In this document: one piece after another, positions 8,542 to 16,571 of the stretch
Numbering within the stretch: position 1 is the first letter of the stretch
Layout: each line of letters begins with the position of its first letter
NCBI RefSeq assembly: GCF_016908315.1
Contig: NZ_JAFBDQ010000015.1
Span: 1-64,000 of the forward strand
Direction: 5' to 3'
Length of the DNA stretch: 64,000 nt
Origin: Halanaerobacter jeridensis
Lineage (GTDB): Bacteria > Bacillota > Halanaerobiia > Halobacteroidales > Halobacteroidaceae
Made by a program: the position numbers and the translations under genes
The notes under the pieces: generated by a model
Told to the model about the DNA's origin: nothing
The model's database searches: none
Seen by the model: the letters and a program-made list of their open reading frames with translations, nothing else

Positions 8542-9306
8542 TTATTCTCTTGCAGCTTCAATCTGATTAATAATTGAATCTGCTAAGTAAGCTGCTCCAA
8601 AACCATTATCAATATTTACAACTCCTAAACCACTAGCACAACTATTAAGCATAGCTAATAAAGCTGCTAATCCATCAAAGTTAGCACCATAGCCTACACT
8701 TGTCGGTACAGCAACAATCGGCTTATCTGTTAAACCACTAACTACACTAGCAAGTGCACCTTCCATCCCTGCTACAGTAATAATTACATTGGCTTCTGCC
8801 ATCTTATCTTTTTGGGCCAACAAACGATGAATCCCAGCTACTCCAACATCATAAGCTCGCTCTACTGTATTACCCATTACTTCAGCAGTAATTGCAGCTT
8901 CTTCTGCTACTTCTAAATCAGAAGTACCGCCTGTCATTACTAATATTTTACTTTCACTTAACTCTATTTCTTCCTTCTGAATCACTACAATTCTAGCTCG
9001 CTCATAATATTCCAAATCATCTGTCAGTTCTTTTAGCGCTTCATAAACTTCTTCATCAGCTCGAGTAGCTAAAATATTCTGATTACGTTCCATCATTTTT
9101 TCAACTATTCCCTTAATCTCATCAGTAGTCTTATCTTCACAATAAATAACTTCAGGATAACCATTCCTTAATCCCCGATGATGATCCACCTTAGCATATC
9201 CTAAATCTTCAAAGGGTAAATCACGCAAATTATCAAGAGCCTGATCTACCTCTAAATCCCCTTCTTTAACATTGTGTAATATATCTTTAATATCTTTTTT
9301 CTTCAT
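8542..9306 (-). CDS. larB: LarB, pyridinium-3,5-biscarboxylate mononucleotide synthase
   Basis: LarB carboxylates and hydrolyses nicotinic acid adenine dinucleotide, the first step toward the nickel-pincer cofactor. The 254-aa length is normal. The N-terminal region (LEVDQALDNLRDLPFEDLGYAKVDHHR) and the PurE-like C-terminal domain with VMTGGTSDLEVAEEAAITAE and VAVPTSVGYG are family hallmarks. Start ATG follows AAGGTG. It forms a separate unit from larE and larC; it is convergent with hepT and divergent from a small membrane protein gene. Confidence 0.92.
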   Translation of the reverse strand: MKKKDIKDILHNVKEGDLEVDQALDNLRDLPFEDLGYAKVDHHRGLRNGYPEVIYCEDKTTDEIKGIVEKMMERNQNILATRADEEVYEALKELTDDLEYYERARIVVIQKEEIELSESKILVMTGGTSDLEVAEEAAITAEVMGNTVERAYDVGVAGIHRLLAQKDKMAEANVIITVAGMEGALASVVSGLTDKPIVAVPTSVGYGANFDGLAALLAMLNSCASGLGVVNIDNGFGAAYLADSIINQIEAARE

Positions 9307-9468
9307 AAATTTTCACCTTCCCTATTATAATTGAAAATTGAGAATGGATAATTAACAATTAAATTCAAAACCATAAAACAACAAAAACAGCTTAAAGCTA
9401 AAAAATAACAAATAAATGCATAATAAATTGCTCTAAAACTAATAATAAAAATAAAAAGGAGCAGTAAT

Positions 9469-9942
9469 ATGATGATTAAACCTAAAGACAAATATTCTTT
9501 TGGAATATTAGCTGCTATACTTGCCAATATTCCAATCAATATTTTAGATTATATCTTTTATGCTCTAGATATAAATCAATATCATATGTGGCATATCGCT
9601 GCCTCATCCTATTTCAAAACACAAGATACTGGTACTATCCCCGCATTAATCACTGGTGCAATTACTGATTATTCTACAGCAAGTATAATCGGCATTGCTA
9701 TAATATATTTATTATACTTCACAGGAACAGAATATTTCTGGTTGAAAGGACTATCTATTGGAGCAGGGTCTTGGTTGTTTGCCTTTGGATTTATACTCCG
9801 AAAACACGTGAGCAGAATCGATCCTGTTGATCCTGGTACTAATCTATATCATATAGCAGAACATTATTTGCTAGGATTTCTAATTGCTTGGATTATAACT
9901 AAATATGGATCAAAATTACTAATTAACGATTCGACTGAATAA
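9469..9942 (+). CDS. Small integral membrane protein, 157 aa
   Basis: This protein has about four hydrophobic segments (near residues 10-32, 55-80, 88-110 and 125-147). A loop between the third and fourth segments carries polar and charged residues plus His (RKHVSRIDPVDPG). I do not recognise a named family; similar unnamed proteins of this length are common in Firmicutes. AAAGGAGCAG before ATG supports the start. Its 3' end overlaps the convergent ferredoxin gene by about 20 bp. Function unknown. Confidence 0.65.
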   Translation: MMIKPKDKYSFGILAAILANIPINILDYIFYALDINQYHMWHIAASSYFKTQDTGTIPALITGAITDYSTASIIGIAIIYLLYFTGTEYFWLKGLSIGAGSWLFAFGFILRKHVSRIDPVDPGTNLYHIAEHYLLGFLIAWIITKYGSKLLINDSTE

Positions 9943-10675
9943 TCTCTTTAAGCTTTACATTTTTATTTTTAAAACGTTTATCTCCCTGCTCCTTGCTGTG
10001 CTTGATTGCATTTTCAGGACACAAATTAATGCAAGCCATACATTCTTCACAGTGATGATGGTAGTCAGGCTTTTCTTTAACAGTAATATTGTCTACTGGG
10101 CAGACTTGTTCACAGACTTTACAGCTAGTGCAATCTTCTGTCACCGAAAATTTCTTATCGGCTGCACCTCGTTTGAATTGATAGAATTTATAACTAAAGA
10201 AAGTTATTAGTCTCTCCCACCACTTCTGCTTTAATAATGATTTTCTCTCTTGTTTAATATCATTAACTAGATTGGTTAGATTCTCTTTGATATTCTTGCT
10301 GTCTTCTTTAGCTAATTCTGCAGTAATATCATACAGGGGGAGATAATTATCTATCATTAACAACTCATTTGTATAGTCTAATTGAAGCCCCTCTTTTGCC
10401 GCCAATCTCTGGAAGTGATGAACTCCACTAGCAGAAAAATTACCATAGGTCATGACTGCAAAAATATAATCACTCTCTAATTCTACTTGTTCAATAAAGT
10501 TTCTGACAATTTGCGGTGTCCCCATATAATAGCAGGGAAAAACTAAACCTATTTTGTCAGCACTAAATTTCGTCTGTGAATGCTTTACAACTTGGGGGAT
10601 GGAATATAATTCTCCGCCAATTTCTTTAGCTACCGCAAGACTATTCCCAGTTGCAGTAAAGTAAAATGTTTTCAT
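9923..10675 (-). CDS. EFR1-type flavodoxin/ferredoxin fusion
   Basis: The N-terminal flavodoxin-like domain starts FYFTATGNSLAVAKEI, with an FMN phosphate loop. The C-terminal domain holds two 4Fe-4S motifs, CTSCKVCEQVCP and CEECMACINLCP, with DYHHH between them. Such EFR1 proteins carry electrons from ferredoxin or flavin to partner enzymes. The third ATG is chosen because GAGGTG lies about 11 nt before it. It is the last gene of the nikR operon, 25 bp after the TrmO/FmdE fusion, and may supply electrons to a step of metal uptake or cofactor metabolism (inference). Confidence 0.82.
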   Translation of the reverse strand: MKTFYFTATGNSLAVAKEIGGELYSIPQVVKHSQTKFSADKIGLVFPCYYMGTPQIVRNFIEQVELESDYIFAVMTYGNFSASGVHHFQRLAAKEGLQLDYTNELLMIDNYLPLYDITAELAKEDSKNIKENLTNLVNDIKQERKSLLKQKWWERLITFFSYKFYQFKRGAADKKFSVTEDCTSCKVCEQVCPVDNITVKEKPDYHHHCEECMACINLCPENAIKHSKEQGDKRFKNKNVKLKEIIQSNR

Positions 10676-10712
10676 TACCATCATCACCTCATTAAAATTA
10701 ATAATTTAGTTT

Positions 10713-11813
10713 TTACACATGCCCAATCAACTCTAGCCCACGACCGTCAAGCTGTAGATAATTACTTTCCATGCAGGGCACACAGTAATCTTCGCCCTCA
10801 ATTGTTACTTCTTTACCAGCCATGATCTTCTCTCCACATTCAGAACAGAATTTGTCTTCTTTAATTGGAGCATAATCTGGCACATCAATCTCTACTTCTT
10901 CTATTTTAAATAACTCTTCAATTGGATATTCTAATAACTCAAAGGCAATCTGCTGCCATTTCTTATTTAATCTCTCTTCTTCCTCAGCACTACCATTTCT
11001 TTGCGCAATTACTTTATCAAATAATTGACTAGCTTCAGGATAATTCTCATCTACTACATTATAATTCTCTAAATATAATCTAATTCCTGTTCCGTCTCTT
11101 GTAGCAACTGTGACTGCAGTTTTGCCGTAGTCACGATAAATTAAAGCATTATTACCAAAGGTACAGCCAGTCACATATTGAATCCCATCACTAAAACAAC
11201 TATTAGTTTCTACTACAGCTACTATTTCTTCCATTCCCTGCGAAGACACATCTAATTCCTGCATTGCATAAGCTGCAGCTTTAACTCCTAGACTCACAAA
11301 AGGACAAAAATGACCATGCAATTCTCCTGCTTTTAATAATAATTTTTCCAAATCATTATCTTCAATCAATTTTTCAATTTCAGTCCGCGGCTGGGCTTGA
11401 TGATGACCTTGGTGATGGTCTGTATCTGTATCAACTTGATCCATCAATTTAGAATAAGACTTAATATCTAAAATTGGCGTGCCGTCAATCGCATCTAAGC
11501 CTTTAACACGTAGCTGATTACCATCTTTAGCTAGCAATTCTACTGCTGTAACTCCTAAACCATTCGGCCGCTTAGGACTGCGGGAAGCAAAGACACCACG
11601 CGGTTCCCCAATCCTTTTAGGGCCAAATAATTTGTAATCATCAATTAAATGAAAATTAAAAATCACCTGTAAAGATTGACCTACTTCTAAACCTTCTAGA
11701 CCTCTAGCATACTCTTCATCTATAACAAGTGTACTTTCATATTCTTTCATCTTTTCTGGATTAACTGGTTTTTCGAATTCACTTTTAACTATTCCGATCT
11801 TTTCCATATTCAT
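10713..11813 (-). CDS. TrmO-like / FmdE / zinc-ribbon fusion protein
   Basis: Three domains are visible. Residues 1-130 match the TrmO/TsaA family (tRNA-Thr N6-methyltransferases; GVFASRSPKRPNGLGVTAVE). A His-rich linker (DTDTDHHQGHHQ) follows. Residues about 150-320 match FmdE (ELHGHFCPFVSLGVKAA, NSCFSDGIQYVTGCTFGN), a Cys/His protein of unknown chemistry. The C-terminus is a zinc ribbon (CSECGEKIMAG...CVPCME). The gene follows the ABC ATPase in the nikR-larE operon. FmdE domains commonly accompany metal or cobalamin-type importers, and the His-rich linker fits metal handling. The true reaction is unknown, and methyltransferase activity on tRNA should not be assumed. Confidence 0.8.
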   Translation of the reverse strand: MNMEKIGIVKSEFEKPVNPEKMKEYESTLVIDEEYARGLEGLEVGQSLQVIFNFHLIDDYKLFGPKRIGEPRGVFASRSPKRPNGLGVTAVELLAKDGNQLRVKGLDAIDGTPILDIKSYSKLMDQVDTDTDHHQGHHQAQPRTEIEKLIEDNDLEKLLLKAGELHGHFCPFVSLGVKAAAYAMQELDVSSQGMEEIVAVVETNSCFSDGIQYVTGCTFGNNALIYRDYGKTAVTVATRDGTGIRLYLENYNVVDENYPEASQLFDKVIAQRNGSAEEEERLNKKWQQIAFELLEYPIEELFKIEEVEIDVPDYAPIKEDKFCSECGEKIMAGKEVTIEGEDYCVPCMESNYLQLDGRGLELIGHV

Positions 11814-11831
11814 AATATCACCTCTTTTAAA

Positions 11832-12593
11832 TTATATCGGCCGTTCAGGAATAATAACCTTCCGCCCGCCAACATCTGCAACACTCACTTCCACTTCATA
11901 GACTGCTTCTAAATTTTCCGGCGTTAAAACCTCTAAGCCTCCCGCAGCAAAAATCTTGCCATCTTTTAAAATAATTATTTTATCACTATAGCGCGCTGCT
12001 AGACTTAGATCATGGAGGGCAATCACACTAGAAATATTATCCTTAATTTGAGCTTGAATTAAATTTAGTATTTCCAACTGATGTTTTAAATCTAAATTAC
12101 TCGTTGGTTCATCTAAGAGCAGCACTTCCGGCTGCTGGGCCAAAGCTCTCCCGACCAATACTTTCTGCTGTTGGCCCCCACTCAATTGATTAATATTTCG
12201 CTGGGCTATATCTTCTAATCCTAATTCATCAATAATTGCAGCTACTATCTCTAAATCTTCATCCTGCGCCTTAAAATTAATATATGGCTTCCGACCCATC
12301 ATTACTGTTTCAAAAACACTAGTCGGGAAATTCTTAGACTCTTCTTGTGGCACATAACCTACACACTTCGCCATTTCCTGCTGGTGATAATCAGTTGTTA
12401 TATCGCCATCAATTAAGATACTTCCTACCTGCGGCTTTAAAATCCGATTAATGCATTTTAAAAGAGTACTCTTACCTGATCCGTTAGGGCCAATCAAGGC
12501 CAAAACTTCGCCGTGATCTAATTTAAAATTGACATCTTCTAAAACAGATTGACTCTGATAATTAAAATGGACACCATCAATTTCTAATTTCAC
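11832..12593 (-). CDS. FecE/BtuD-type ABC transporter ATPase (probable nickel)
   Basis: This ATPase of an importer of the iron-siderophore/cobalamin class has Walker A GPNGSGKST, signature LSGGQQQKV and Walker B VLLLDEPT. It starts with GTG overlapping the permease stop (GTGA), so translation is coupled. Position in an operon headed by nikR and larE suggests nickel or a nickel chelate as cargo. Iron-chelate or cobalamin cannot be excluded from sequence alone. Confidence 0.85.
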   Translation of the reverse strand: MKLEIDGVHFNYQSQSVLEDVNFKLDHGEVLALIGPNGSGKSTLLKCINRILKPQVGSILIDGDITTDYHQQEMAKCVGYVPQEESKNFPTSVFETVMMGRKPYINFKAQDEDLEIVAAIIDELGLEDIAQRNINQLSGGQQQKVLVGRALAQQPEVLLLDEPTSNLDLKHQLEILNLIQAQIKDNISSVIALHDLSLAARYSDKIIILKDGKIFAAGGLEVLTPENLEAVYEVEVSVADVGGRKVIIPERPI

Positions 12594-13657
12594 CAGTACT
12601 TCCTCCCTTTTATAATCAAGTACAGAAACAATGGAACTCCTAAAAAAGAAGTTAAAATCCCTACTGGTAGCACTATTGGCGCAAGTATTGTGCGGGCTGC
12701 AGTATCAGATACAAGTAATAATAAGCCCCCCATCAATGCTGATAAAGGAAGCAAATATTTCTCATCACCACCGCTTATTTTGCGGACAATATGAGGCGCT
12801 ACTAAGCCAACAAACCCAATAATTCCCACTAAAGAAACTATTAATGAGGTTAATAATGAGGCCACAAACATGCCGCCTAAACGTACTTTATCGACAGCAA
12901 CCCCTAAACTTTTAGCAGTTTCATCTCCAGAATCAAGGGCATTATAATTCCAACTGTGATAAATAAAATAAATACTACCGCCTAGTACAAGTGCAGACAT
13001 AAATCCTAACTCACTCCAAACCACTCGCCCCACATCACCAAAGGTCCAAAAGACAATTGATGCTATTTCAACATCACTGCCAAAGTATTGTAAAGCAGTA
13101 GTTCCTGCAGTAAATAAAGAGCCTAAAGCTACTCCAGTTAAGATCATCGTTTCTGTCGCTGCATTTCTATACTTTGCTACTGCTACAATAATTAAAGTAG
13201 TTAACATAGCACAAATAAAAGCTGCTCCTGAAGTAAAATAAGGATTATTAACTAATACTGCATCGGCACTACTGCTGTGGACTGATCCAGTCCCAAAAAT
13301 AATAATTGAAAAGGCTGCCCCAAAGGCTGCCGCATGAGAAATCCCCAAAGTATAAGGCGAACCTAAGGGATTACGCAGCATACTCTGCATTACTGCTCCT
13401 GAAATAGCTAAGCCTGATCCTGCGACTACAGCCGTTAAAATCCGCGGTAGCCGAATATTCCAAATAATAGCCTGCAGCTTATTACTGCCTTGGCCTAATA
13501 AAACTGAGATAATGTTAGTTACAGATATTTCTACTGACCCACTTAATAACGACCAAATTACTGCTATAGCAATTAAAGTAATTAAGATTATTGTTAACCA
13601 GATTTTCTTATTTTGATGTTGTTGATATTCATCTATTATTTGCTGTTGTTGATTCAA
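12590..13657 (-). CDS. FecCD-type ABC permease (probable nickel)
   Basis: This permease has about ten membrane segments and 355 aa, the usual length. It shows the family motifs IWNIRLPRILTAVVAGSGLA and GNPLGSPYTLGIS-like (RNPLGSPYTLGISHAAAFGA), and ends with the conserved GLVAPHIVRKISG / LPVGILTSFLGVPLFL segments. Start is TTG behind GAGGTG. It lies between the substrate-binding lipoprotein and the ATPase genes in the nikR operon. Confidence 0.87.
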   Translation of the reverse strand: MNQQQQIIDEYQQHQNKKIWLTIILITLIAIAVIWSLLSGSVEISVTNIISVLLGQGSNKLQAIIWNIRLPRILTAVVAGSGLAISGAVMQSMLRNPLGSPYTLGISHAAAFGAAFSIIIFGTGSVHSSSADAVLVNNPYFTSGAAFICAMLTTLIIVAVAKYRNAATETMILTGVALGSLFTAGTTALQYFGSDVEIASIVFWTFGDVGRVVWSELGFMSALVLGGSIYFIYHSWNYNALDSGDETAKSLGVAVDKVRLGGMFVASLLTSLIVSLVGIIGFVGLVAPHIVRKISGGDEKYLLPLSALMGGLLLLVSDTAARTILAPIVLPVGILTSFLGVPLFLYLIIKGRKYW

Positions 13658-13669
13658 TTACTTCACCTC

Positions 13670-14770
13670 TTAGTTCGAATCTAAATTAATCTTTCTATAA
13701 CCACCATATTCTTTAGCCAATTGATCATAGACTTTGGCCCCGACAAACTTCTGATAAATTTGGTCTGCTTTCTCCTCGGGATTAATATCAGCAAACTGCT
13801 CAGGATAAATCACTTGGCCCATATAGTAGGCATTTGCTAAAATAGTTGATGGGTTGCGATGATAATACGAATAAGGTAATAACCCATAGATCTGCTTTTC
13901 TTGGACTGCGTTTAGAGTCTGATATTCTTTATTTTTAGTTAAATCTCGTTTAATTAAATTCAAATTCATTTGATCAACAAAAATAATTTCAGGATTCCAA
14001 TCAACTAACTTCTCTTTACTAATCATAACTGAACTAACCTGCTCAATCTCTTCTGGATTACTAAAATAATCTAAATTTAAAAACTCAAATGGTGGAAACG
14101 GAATCTTAGTTGAAACAATTCCATGTCCGCCGTGATGAGAAATTCCGCCAGCATAAACTCTCTTTTTCTGCTGCTTGGGAATATTTTTTGTACGGTCTTT
14201 TAAATCACTGATTAATCCTTCAGTATAATTTATTAATTCCTGCGCCCTTTGTTCTTGATTTAAAAGTTCTCCTATTAACTGCCATGATTGATATAACAAT
14301 TCATCGCGGCTAGGTCCTATATCAACATATTTAACCCCTACGACGGGAATCCCAGTCTTTTGTTCTAAACTCTTAGCAGCTCCAGGGTCACCATAAAAGA
14401 AAATCAAATCAGGATTTTGCGCTAAAATCAATTCAGCTTCTCCACCATGGGGCGGGCCAATCGTCGGCAGTTCATCAAGTTCTGGATGAGCTATATTATA
14501 AGGACCTCCCCATTCACCCCATTGAGCTCTCTGTTCTCCATCTTCAACTCCTACTACTTTATCTAACACCTGCATATGAGTTAATAACCGCAAAGTACCT
14601 GGGCCAACTGCTACAACGCGTTCTATCTTTTGCGGTACTTCTACCTGACGTCCAAACATATCAGTAATTGTTTTTTGCGGTTGCGAATCCGGTTTCGCAC
14701 ATCCAACTAATATAAGTAACAAACATAATACTCCACTAATCAATACTTTTTTCTTAATTTTATACTCCAC
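13670..14770 (-). CDS. ABC substrate-binding lipoprotein (probable nickel)
   Basis: This periplasmic-binding-type lipoprotein of the FecB/BtuF class has 366 aa. A signal peptide ends in the lipobox LVGC near residue 24. FGRQVEVPQKIERVVAVGPG is the family's first strand, and NPDLIFFYGDP a later one. The unusual segment GGISHHGGHG (about residues 207-216) may bind metal directly. GTG start follows GAGGAGG. Gene order nikR-larE-SBP-permease-ATPase argues for nickel import. Confidence 0.85.
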   Translation of the reverse strand: MEYKIKKKVLISGVLCLLLILVGCAKPDSQPQKTITDMFGRQVEVPQKIERVVAVGPGTLRLLTHMQVLDKVVGVEDGEQRAQWGEWGGPYNIAHPELDELPTIGPPHGGEAELILAQNPDLIFFYGDPGAAKSLEQKTGIPVVGVKYVDIGPSRDELLYQSWQLIGELLNQEQRAQELINYTEGLISDLKDRTKNIPKQQKKRVYAGGISHHGGHGIVSTKIPFPPFEFLNLDYFSNPEEIEQVSSVMISKEKLVDWNPEIIFVDQMNLNLIKRDLTKNKEYQTLNAVQEKQIYGLLPYSYYHRNPSTILANAYYMGQVIYPEQFADINPEEKADQIYQKFVGAKVYDQLAKEYGGYRKINLDSN

Positions 14771-14786
14771 TGCTAATCCTCCTCAT

Positions 14787-15584
14787 TTAATATCCAGACT
14801 TATTCATCTTACCAGTCTGGTAACCACCTAAATCCATTGTTATATATTCAAAACCTAATTCTTGTAATTTATTATTAATCTGGTCTAATTTATCTTCAGC
14901 AAAAAATTTACTCCGCTCTTCAGGAGCAACTTCAATTCGAGCTACTTCACCGTGATATCTAACTCGCAGTTGTTCAAAACCTAACTGCTGTAGATAAATT
15001 TCTGCTGCTTCAATTAATTCTAATTTTTCCTCTGTAATCTCTTCTCCATAAGGCAATCTAGTCGCTAAACAAGTAGTTGAAGGCAAATCCCAAGTTGATA
15101 AACCTAACTTTTGTGATAATTCTCGAATTTCAGATTTACTCAACTCTGCCTCTTTTAGTGGACTATGTACTTCTAATTCATCAATTGCCTTCATCCCCGG
15201 ACGATAGTCTCCTAAATCATCAACATTAGTTCCATCAGCTAGCGGCCAGTTCCCAGCAAACTCCTGTAAGTGAGTAAATATTTTTCGTTTGCAATAATAA
15301 CATCTATCAGTAGGATTATCCTCTATTTCAGCCATAAGTTCCTCATCAAGGCTTAAAAATTGATGTCTAATCCCAATCTCCTCTGCCATCTTCTGGGCTT
15401 GTTCCAATTCCTGTTGGGGATGGATGGGAGATTTAGCAGTTACAGCTACAGCATTATCTCCTAAAACATTATGACTTACTTGAGCCAACAAAGAACTATC
15501 TACTCCCCCAGAAAAACCAATCACTATCTGACCTAAATCAGCTATAATTTCTTTCAATCTTTCATGTTTCTCTTCTAAATTCAT
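14787..15584 (-). CDS. larE: LarE, ATP-dependent sulfur transferase
   Basis: LarE adenylylates the pyridinium biscarboxylate and sulfurates it, the second step in nickel-pincer synthesis. The PP-loop GFSGGVDSSLLA is near residue 23. Cys residues in CYYCKRKIF and in TTCLATRLPYG match family positions; the latter is where the sulfur-donating or cluster-binding Cys lies. The 265-aa length is normal. It follows nikR by 22 bp and precedes the transporter, tying cofactor synthesis to nickel control. Confidence 0.92.
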   Translation of the reverse strand: MNLEEKHERLKEIIADLGQIVIGFSGGVDSSLLAQVSHNVLGDNAVAVTAKSPIHPQQELEQAQKMAEEIGIRHQFLSLDEELMAEIEDNPTDRCYYCKRKIFTHLQEFAGNWPLADGTNVDDLGDYRPGMKAIDELEVHSPLKEAELSKSEIRELSQKLGLSTWDLPSTTCLATRLPYGEEITEEKLELIEAAEIYLQQLGFEQLRVRYHGEVARIEVAPEERSKFFAEDKLDQINNKLQELGFEYITMDLGGYQTGKMNKSGY

Positions 15585-15606
15585 AATTAGACCTCCAACT
15601 TTTATA

Positions 15607-16020
15607 TTATAAATCAGGTTCAGTTGTTGTTAAATTTAATTTGCTGTGCTTAACTCCCTTAAGACCACTTAATTTATGAGCAACTTTCTGAATCTTTTGC
15701 GTTGGCCCTTGAATAACTACTACTTCTAAACAGTGCTTCTGGTCTAAATACAGATGTAAATTTGATTTAAACAAACAATTATAATCACATTCAATCCCCA
15801 CTAATTTATCGGGTAAATTATGCTGATGATGATTATAAATTAAAGTTAAAACTCCAATTACTTCATCTAGTTCCTCTTGAGCTTTCTCAGTCACAATTTT
15901 ATCACGAATCAAATCTCGAATTGCTTCAGAACGATTATCATAAGTCCCTGCAATTAATTCATCGAATTGTTGCAATAAGTCTTTATCGACTGAAACACCA
16001 AACCTCTTTAAATCAGTCAT
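15607..16020 (-). CDS. nikR: NikR-type nickel-responsive regulator
   Basis: The N-terminal ribbon-helix-helix is RFGVSVDKDLLQQFDELI, with NRSEAIRDLIRD forming the helices. The C-terminal ACT-like domain has the nickel-site segment NHHQHN and LHLYLDQKHCLE. In E. coli NikR the site uses His76, His87, His89 and Cys95; here the second His of the H-x-H pair appears to be Tyr (LHLYL), while the other ligands are kept. It heads the larE-transporter operon and probably regulates itself and that operon. ATG follows GGGGGGAG. Confidence 0.88.
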   Translation of the reverse strand: MTDLKRFGVSVDKDLLQQFDELIAGTYDNRSEAIRDLIRDKIVTEKAQEELDEVIGVLTLIYNHHQHNLPDKLVGIECDYNCLFKSNLHLYLDQKHCLEVVVIQGPTQKIQKVAHKLSGLKGVKHSKLNLTTTEPDL

Positions 16021-16083
16021 TTAAATCTCCCCCCCTAACTAAGCACAGCTTTAAGCAATAATTTTATCATTTTAAATATATTC

Positions 16084-16110
16084 GTAACACATAATTAATA
16101 TTCGTGTCAC
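16084..16110. promoter_or_regulatory. Candidate NikR operator upstream of nikR
   Basis: GTAACAC-N13-GTGTCAC is an inverted repeat with one mismatch, about 65 bp upstream of the nikR start. It also reads as a 20-bp-period direct repeat (ATATTCGTAACAC / ATATTCGTGTCAC). The spacing and half-site length resemble known NikR sites of non-enteric bacteria, but the half-site orientation is not identical to those I recall. Confidence 0.5.
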
Positions 16111-16170
16111 AACTTTGGACTTCTAGACTCAACCAGTAATTCCTCTTATTAATTCTAATCAATACAAAAA

Positions 16171-16191
16171 AGTCTGGACTAATTCCAGACT
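16171..16191 (-). terminator. Intrinsic terminator of the mini-ORF transcript
   Basis: On the minus strand AGTCTGGA-ATTAG-TCCAGACT is followed by TTTTTT, a textbook intrinsic terminator. It lies 34 bp after the stop of the second mini-ORF, closing a transcript of roughly 330 nt. Confidence 0.85.
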
Positions 16192-16224
16192 AAAAGTTTA
16201 AATTATATGTAATTTTATTTGCAT

Positions 16225-16293
16225 TTAAAAATTAGCTGATGACCCCTGCTCAAATCTGCAGCAGGGGCTATTGTCTAATTGTGAACTTGACAT
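16225..16293 (-). CDS. Mini-ORF 2, 22-aa Cys-Cys peptide
   Basis: The peptide is Ser-rich with a central SPCCRFEQG. An excellent ribosome binding site (AAGGGGGA, 7 nt before ATG) supports translation. It lies 37 bp after mini-ORF 1 on the same Fur-box-controlled transcript. The reading frame contains a perfect 8-bp hairpin (CCCCTGCT ... AGCAGGGG), so the RNA may also be functional. I know no family for it. It could be a peptide product, a regulatory leader, or part of a dual-function small RNA. Confidence 0.45.
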   Translation of the reverse strand: MSSSQLDNSPCCRFEQGSSANF

Positions 16294-16319
16294 TACAACA
16301 TCCCCCTTAATTTATAGTG

Positions 16320-16339
16320 AACGGTTAAATTTAACCGTT
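16320..16339. repeat. Perfect 20-bp palindrome between the mini-ORFs
   Basis: AACGGTTAAA and its exact complement abut with no spacer. It spans the mini-ORF 1 stop codon and ends 13-15 nt before the mini-ORF 2 ribosome binding site. It can act as an RNA hairpin or as a dimeric protein site. Confidence 0.7.
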
Positions 16340-16393
16340 ATGTCCGCCAATTTCTCGACCAAGATATTTTCTTCTCACTTCTCTATCTCTCAT
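16331..16393 (-). CDS. Mini-ORF 1, 20-aa basic peptide
   Basis: This 20-codon frame encodes a charged peptide: Arg/Glu-rich for the first 14 residues, then Ile-Gly-Gly-His-Asn-Gly. GGAGGTG lies 7 nt before the ATG, as strong a ribosome binding site as any gene in the window. It is first on a transcript with a perfect sigma-A promoter and three Fur-like boxes. No family is recognised. Without comparative data translation is inferred from the ribosome binding site alone. Confidence 0.45.
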   Translation of the reverse strand: MRDREVRRKYLGREIGGHNG

Positions 16394-16419
16394 TTTGGGC
16401 ACCTCCACTTTTCTTATTT

Positions 16420-16434
16420 TGATAATCATTATCA
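16420..16434. promoter_or_regulatory. Fur box (perfect 7-1-7)
   Basis: TGATAATCATTATCA matches the 7-1-7 Fur consensus exactly and extends to a 17-bp palindrome. It lies in the leader of the mini-ORF transcript, 27 bp before the first ATG. Confidence 0.8.
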
Positions 16435-16482
16435 ATAGTTTCTAAAAAATATTCTACTATTAGCTTTTAATTATTATCTAAT

Positions 16483-16497
16483 TGAAAATGATTATTA
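16483..16497. promoter_or_regulatory. Fur-like box downstream of the -10
   Basis: TGAAAATGATTATTA is centred about 25 bp downstream of the -10 of the mini-ORF promoter. The same TGAAAATGATT box occupies the same place at both feo promoters in this window. Confidence 0.65.
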
Positions 16498-16512
16498 ATT
16501 TATCTTAATTAA

Positions 16513-16541
16513 ATTATAGGATATATTATTCACCTTGTCAA
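16513..16541 (-). promoter_or_regulatory. Perfect sigma-A promoter of the mini-ORF transcript
   Basis: TTGACA and TATAAT are separated by exactly 17 bp on the minus strand. A further Fur-like box (CAATAATAATTATCA, 16539-16553) overlaps the -35. Together with boxes at 16483 and 16420 this gives three candidate repressor sites. Confidence 0.85.
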
Positions 16542-16571
16542 TAATAATTATCAATTAATTTAAATTTAACC

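Noticed and set aside
9303-9539. 78-aa hydrophobic minus-strand frame between larB and the membrane protein
   Set aside because: AT-rich DNA yields hydrophobic frames by chance; it overlaps the plus-strand gene and lacks a good ribosome binding site.
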